Origin: Nitrospirota bacterium
GTDB lineage: Bacteria > Nitrospirota > CAKKRA01 > 9FT-COMBO-42-15
DNA length: 9,308 bases
Assembly (NCBI GenBank): GCA_016214425.1
Contig: JACRON010000038.1
Span: 1-9,308 of the forward strand
Direction of reading: 5' to 3'
The translations under genes and the position numbers were made by a program. Of the stretch, positions 5,680-9,308 are shown in pieces. The notes beneath the pieces were generated by a model. That model ran no database searches. It was not told the DNA's origin and saw only the letters and a list, made by a program, of their open reading frames with translations. The stretch's first letter is position 1; every line of letters starts with the position of its first letter.

Positions 5680-7494
5680 ATGTGCTGCAAGCACTGTTTT
5701 ATCGGTCCCTGCAGGATGACAGGCAAAAACAAGGAGGAGATGACTGGCATCTGCGGCGCCTCAGCAGCAACAATAGCGGCAAGGGGCGTTGCAAGATATG
5801 TTGCAGCAGGTACAGCAGCACATTCAGACCACGGCCGCGACCTGGCATTTACGCTCCGCGCTGTAGCATTGGGCGAGGCACAGGGTTTTAAGATTAAAGA
5901 TGTAAATAAGCTTGTGCGCGTTGCAAAGATAATGGGCATAAATGTTGAAGGCAGAAAGACAGAGGAGATTGCATTGGATGTTGCAAATGAGGCAATAGCA
6001 AACTTCGGCAGGCAGAATGGTGAGCTAACCTATATCAGAAGGGCTCCAAAAAAGAGGCAGGCCCTCTGGAAGAAATACGGCATCACGCCGAGAGGCATAG
6101 ACAGGGAGGTAGTTGAGTCCCTGCACCGCACTGGCATGGGTGTTGATCAGGACCCTGACTCAATACTCATGAGTGCCTTAAAGACATCCCTCGCAGATGG
6201 ATGGGGCGGCGCTATGCTGGCAACAGATATATCAGATATACTCTTTGGAACACCAGCGCCTGTAAAGGCAAATGTAAACCTCGGTGTATTAAGGGCAGAT
6301 GAGGTAAATATTGTTATCCACGGACATGAGCCGACACTCTCAATGATGATTGTAGCAGCAGCAGAGTCTCCTGAGATGATTGAATATGCAAAATCAAAGG
6401 GTGCAAAGGGCATAAATTTAGCTGGCATCTGCTGCACTGCAAATGAGGTCCTGGTAAGACAGGGCGTATCATCTGCGGGGAACTTCTTGAATCAGGAGCT
6501 CGCAATAATCTCTGGCTCTGTTGAAGCAATGATAGTAGATGTCCAGTGCGTTATTGAGGCGCTTGCAACGACTGTTAAAAAATTCCATACAAAGCTTATT
6601 ACCACATCACCTAAGGCAAAGATACCAGGCGCAACACACATTGAATTTGATGAGCACAGGGCAATGGATATTGCAAAGGAGATTGTAAAGCTGTCTGTTG
6701 ACAACTATCCAAACAGAAAGGCCTATACAATCCCAGACATAAAAGAGGATGTGGTTGTTGGATTCTCACATGAATATATAAAATACATGCAGGGCGGCAC
6801 ATACCGCGGCTCCTTCAGGCCATTGAATGATGCCATAATTGACGGCAGGGTAATGGGCGTTGTAGGCATGGTAGGCTGCAATAATCCGAGGCTCTGTCAG
6901 GATAAATACAATGTTGACCTGGTGAAGAGATTTATTGCCAATGATGTCCTTGTTGTAACAACAGGCTGTGCGGCAGTTGCCTTTGGAAAGAACGGCTATC
7001 TTACCCCTGAAATGATGGATGCAGCAGGCCCTGGATTAAGGGAGGTTTGCGAGGCAATAGGAATACCGCCAGTGCTTCATATGGGTTCATGCGTTGACAA
7101 CTCAAGGATACTTACAGTCCTCTCTGAAATGGCAGAGGAGGGCGGCCTGAGCGATGACATCGGTGGAATGCCGGGTGTCGGCATATGCGCAGAGTGGATG
7201 CATGAAAAGGCTCTTGCAATCGGCATATACTTTGCAGCATCAGGCGTGCCTGTTATATTTGGCGGCGATTCTATTGTTGAAGGAAGCTCTGTTGTTGCAA
7301 AGATAATGAGGGACACATGGTTTGAAAGGCTCAAGGGCTCACTGGAATTCTTGCCTGACCCTGACCAGATATTCAACAGGACAATTGAGCTGATTACAAA
7401 GAGAAGAGGCGTTAGCAGGCGTTTAATCTTCGTGTGTGTGAAGGGTATAAGCCAGCAATGGTTTATACCCCTTATTCGGGAGGTCTTCAGATGA
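5680..7494 (+). CDS. cooS: Anaerobic Ni-Fe carbon monoxide dehydrogenase catalytic subunit CooS, main part of a frame-disrupted gene
   Basis: CooS interconverts CO and CO2 at a Ni-Fe-S C-cluster and passes electrons to ferredoxin. Numbering from the first ATG in this frame (homology begins four codons upstream, at 5668), the second D-cluster ligand is Cys2, the B-cluster ligands are Cys3, Cys6, Cys11 and Cys25, and the C-cluster ligands are His216, Cys252, Cys290, Cys400, Cys430 and Cys471. Catalytic Lys510 is in MHEKALAIG. All C-cluster residues are therefore present. The first D-cluster cysteine, which helps bridge the homodimer, is missing with the 5' deletion. After ELITKRR (about residue 576) the frame departs from the family. 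A neighbouring frame continues EALAGV and stops at TAA 7424-7426, a typical CooS end, so the last 28 residues are probably frameshifted; the open frame runs on to TGA 7492-7494, overlapping nifS. Without lesions the protein would be about 635 residues. Confidence 0.9.
   Translation: MCCKHCFIGPCRMTGKNKEEMTGICGASAATIAARGVARYVAAGTAAHSDHGRDLAFTLRAVALGEAQGFKIKDVNKLVRVAKIMGINVEGRKTEEIALDVANEAIANFGRQNGELTYIRRAPKKRQALWKKYGITPRGIDREVVESLHRTGMGVDQDPDSILMSALKTSLADGWGGAMLATDISDILFGTPAPVKANVNLGVLRADEVNIVIHGHEPTLSMMIVAAAESPEMIEYAKSKGAKGINLAGICCTANEVLVRQGVSSAGNFLNQELAIISGSVEAMIVDVQCVIEALATTVKKFHTKLITTSPKAKIPGATHIEFDEHRAMDIAKEIVKLSVDNYPNRKAYTIPDIKEDVVVGFSHEYIKYMQGGTYRGSFRPLNDAIIDGRVMGVVGMVGCNNPRLCQDKYNVDLVKRFIANDVLVVTTGCAAVAFGKNGYLTPEMMDAAGPGLREVCEAIGIPPVLHMGSCVDNSRILTVLSEMAEEGGLSDDIGGMPGVGICAEWMHEKALAIGIYFAASGVPVIFGGDSIVEGSSVVAKIMRDTWFERLKGSLEFLPDPDQIFNRTIELITKRRGVSRRLIFVCVKGISQQWFIPLIREVFR
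7443..7470 (+). promoter_or_regulatory. Stem-loop with GCAA tetraloop just before the nifS ribosome binding site
   Basis: GGGTATAAGCCA (7443-7454) pairs with TGGTTTATACCC (7459-7470) around a GCAA loop, giving 12 pairs including one G-U. The G-U pair and GNRA-type loop point to an RNA structure on the plus strand. It ends seven bases before the nifS Shine-Dalgarno GGGAGG (7478-7483). No T-tract follows, so termination is unlikely; processing or mRNA stability is more plausible. It lies after the probable true cooS stop at 7426. Confidence 0.6.
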
Positions 7495-8775
7495 GAAAGG
7501 TATATTTAGATAATGCTGCAACAACCCAGCCTCATCTAAAGGTGGTAGAGGCAATGCAGCCTTATTTTACAGAGGTCTTTGGCAATCCCTTAAGCCTTCA
7601 TTCATACGGCCAGGCAGCAAAAAAGGCAATAGACGAGGCAAGAGAAAAGATTGCCAAGCTTATAAATGCAAAACCCTCTGAGATAATATTTTACAGAGGT
7701 CTTTGGCAATCCCTTAAGCCTTCATTCATACGGCCAGGCAGCAAAAAAGGCAATAGACGAGGCAAGAGAAAAGATTGCCAAGCTTATAAATGCAAAACCC
7801 TCTGAGATAATCTTTACATCAACAGGCACAGAGGCAAATAACTTTGCCATAAAGAGCGCTGCTGCAGTACACCAGCAGAAGGGCAGGCATATAATAATCT
7901 CAGGGATAGAACATCACTCTGTATTATACTCTGCAAAGGCTCTGGAAAAACTCGGATTTAAGGTAACACTCCTGCCTGTTGATAAATGCGGCATTGTTAA
8001 TCCGGAGGATGTCTTAAAGGCAATTACACCTGAGACTATACTTGTATCTGTAATGCATGCTAATAATGAAATAGGGACAATAGAGCCCATCTCTGAGCTC
8101 AGCAAGATAACAAAAGAGAAGGGTGTCCTGCTGCATACTGATGCTGCAATGTCTGTTGGGAATATACCTGTTGATGCAGCAGAGCTTGATGTAGATATGC
8201 TAAGCATGTCTGCACATAAGTTCTATGGGCCAAAAGGCATAGGCGCCATTTATGTAAAAAAGGGTGTGAGGATTGTACCTTTCATACATGGCGGCATTCA
8301 GGAGGATGGAAGAAGGGCAGGCGCTGACAATGTACCAGGTATTGTTGGGATGGGAAAAGCAGCAGAGATTGCCATGGAAGAGCTTTCTGATAGGGTAAAG
8401 AAAATAACCCCTTTAAGGGATAAACTGATAAAAGGCCTTACAGAAAAGATTGAATATGTCCAGGTAAACGGCCATCTAACAAACAGGCTGCCAGGAAATG
8501 TGAATGTATGCATAGAATATATAGAAGGTGAGGCAATGCTCCTGTTTTTGAATAAAGAGGGGGTTGCAGCATCAAGCGGCTCAACCTGCACATCAAAGGC
8601 ATTAAAGGCATCCCATGTCCTCCTTGCCATTGGTGTATCAGATGCTGCTGCACAGGGTTCTCTTCTATTTTCGCTGGGCAGGGATACAACAGAAGAGGAT
8701 ATAGACCATGTATTAACGGTCCTTCCGCCTATAGTGGAGAGGTTGAGGGCAATGTCGCCGATATATAATAAATAG
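7491..8775 (+). pseudogene. nifS: NifS/IscS-type cysteine desulfurase, frameshifted by a 124-bp tandem duplication
   Basis: This PLP enzyme takes sulfur from cysteine for Fe-S cluster assembly. GGGAGG precedes ATG 7491. As sequenced, the frame turns into nonsense after AKPSEIIF and stops at TGA 7803-7805. The second part is open from 7687, immediately after TAA 7684-7686, to TAG 8773-8775. Removing one 124-bp repeat copy gives exactly 386 residues in a single frame. In that protein His100 stacks on PLP, Asp176 binds its ring nitrogen, Lys202 (SAHKFYGPKG) is the Schiff-base lysine and Cys325 (SSGSTCTS) carries the persulfide. Compared from memory with E. coli IscS, Gln183, Thr243, His350 and Arg354 are replaced by Met179, Ala237, Gln347 and Leu351. 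nifU follows after a structured spacer. The product is probably non-functional unless the duplication is an error or is lost by recombination. Confidence 0.9.
7563..7810 (+). repeat. Perfect 124-bp tandem duplication inside nifS
   Basis: Copies at 7563-7686 and 7687-7810 are identical by base-by-base comparison; identity ends after one further base (7687 and 7811). Each copy encodes NifS residues Tyr25 to Ile66. Because 124 is not a multiple of three, the second copy shifts the frame by one base. The boundaries share almost no microhomology (a single T), although TTTTACA and CTTTACA are similar. Confidence 0.98.
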
Positions 8776-8798
8776 GCATTCACAAAAGTGAAGCCATT

Positions 8799-8923
8799 GA
8801 TTACACAGATTATAGAGGCTGTCCTTCGCTACTCCGTAGCTGCGGAACAGCGTAGGATAGCAGATTACACAGATAAAGACTAATTTTAAATCGGTGTAAT
8901 CGTTTTTCAAAATCTGTGTAATC
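8799..8923 (+). repeat. Structured palindromic repeat element between nifS and nifU
   Basis: The 13-mer GATTACACAGATT occurs at 8799-8811, and again at 8863-8875 with its last base changed. Its reverse complement occurs at 8889-8901 (one mismatch) and 8911-8923 (perfect). The outer pair can form a stem enclosing two hairpins: 8818-8861, with CTGTCCTTCGC against GCGTAGGATAG (one G-U, one mismatch) and an inner TCCG/CGGA stem; and 8863-8901, from the inner 13-mers. This predicts a three-way junction. It could be a non-autonomous mobile palindrome or a structured intergenic RNA segment. A related stretch, TATCTGTGTAATA, occurs at 4990-5002. Confidence 0.65.
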
Positions 8924-8949
8924 ATAATTTTATAAGGAGGTGTTTTAGC

Positions 8950-9308
8950 ATGTATACCGAATTAGTAATGGATCACTTCACCAATCCCCGCAATGTTGGA
9001 GAGCTCGCCGATGCTGACGGCATTGGCACAGAGGGTAATCCCACCTGCGGTGATATAATGAAAATGTTCATAAAAGTAGAGAATGACAAAATCGTTGACA
9101 TAAAATTCAAGACCTTTGGCTGCGGCGCTGCCATTGCAACAAGCAGCATGGTAACTGAGATGGTAAAAGGAAAGACCATTGACGAGGCAGTCGCTGTATC
9201 AAATAAGATGGTGGCAGAGGCATTAGGGGGCCTGCCGCCGAACAAGATGCACTGCTCTAACCTGGCAGCAGATGCCCTTCACAAGGCAATTTCAGATTAT
9301 AAGGATAA
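8950..9308 (+). CDS. nifU: NifU/IscU-type Fe-S cluster assembly scaffold (partial, 3' end outside window)
   Basis: IscU/NifU-type scaffolds assemble a [2Fe-2S] or [4Fe-4S] cluster from sulfur delivered by the NifS/IscS desulfurase. The first 119 codons are present. AAGGAGG (8934-8940) lies nine bases before ATG 8950. The three cluster-ligating cysteines are Cys33 (in NPTCGD), Cys58 (in FGCGAA) and Cys102 (in NKMHCSNLA), with Asp35 and His101 as in E. coli IscU. The body ends at the window edge near the usual C-terminus of the stand-alone scaffold; whether it continues into further NifU domains cannot be seen. It follows nifS by 174 bases, a gap filled by the palindromic element. Unlike nifS and cooS, this gene looks intact. 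Confidence 0.93.
   Translation, partial: MYTELVMDHFTNPRNVGELADADGIGTEGNPTCGDIMKMFIKVENDKIVDIKFKTFGCGAAIATSSMVTEMVKGKTIDEAVAVSNKMVAEALGGLPPNKMHCSNLAADALHKAISDYKD

Noticed and set aside
7491..7494. ATGA overlap as translational coupling of cooS and nifS
   Set aside because: It depends on a cooS tail that is probably frameshifted; the likely true cooS stop is at 7424-7426.
7563..7810. Repeat array as a CRISPR or phase-variation microsatellite
   Set aside because: There are just two long contiguous coding copies without spacers, and the unit is far too long for a microsatellite.
8779..8792. TTCAC-AAAA-GTGAA hairpin after nifS as a terminator
   Set aside because: The stem is only 5 bp and no T-tract follows.

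Overview
The window looks like chromosomal DNA of an anaerobic bacterium. It carries a cobalamin-dependent (class II) ribonucleotide reductase, a 2[4Fe-4S] ferredoxin, a nickel CO dehydrogenase (CooS) and NifS/NifU-type Fe-S assembly genes. Strong Shine-Dalgarno sequences and TTGACA/TATAAT-like promoters say Bacteria rather than Archaea. The phylum cannot be fixed from the sequence; a Nitrospirota- or Desulfobacterota-like anaerobe is a guess.

Minus strand, positions 1-4920. nrdJ (4807-2288) has its own TTGACA promoter and an NrdR-box-like palindrome upstream, and is followed by a hairpin terminator. Downstream of it lies a type II restriction-modification pair: a beta-class amino-methyltransferase (2139-1024), then a PD-(D/E)xK endonuclease (1027-1, running off the window) that overlaps it by ATGA. 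This pair is visibly AT-richer than nrdJ, which suits an acquired cassette.

Divergent spacer, 4808-5313. It holds the nrdJ promoter, one good and one weaker rightward promoter, a Fur-box-like palindrome over the first rightward promoter, and a perfect 20-bp inverted repeat just before the ferredoxin ribosome binding site.

Plus strand, 5314-9308. The order is ferredoxin, cooS, nifS, nifU, probably one transcription unit for CO oxidation/reduction, its electron carrier and the Fe-S clusters these need. Two of the four genes are broken as sequenced. cooS has lost about 11 codons, with a frameshift, where its first D-cluster cysteine should be, and probably has a second frameshift at its 3' end. 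nifS carries a perfect 124-bp tandem duplication that shifts its frame, and several active-site positions differ from E. coli IscS. Either this locus is decaying or switchable, or the sequence has several local errors. A 125-nt structured repeat element separates nifS from nifU.

I did not find a clearly new multi-gene system. The most unusual signals are the nifS tandem duplication, the cooS lesions, and the hairpins and palindromic element spaced along the CODH/Fe-S operon.
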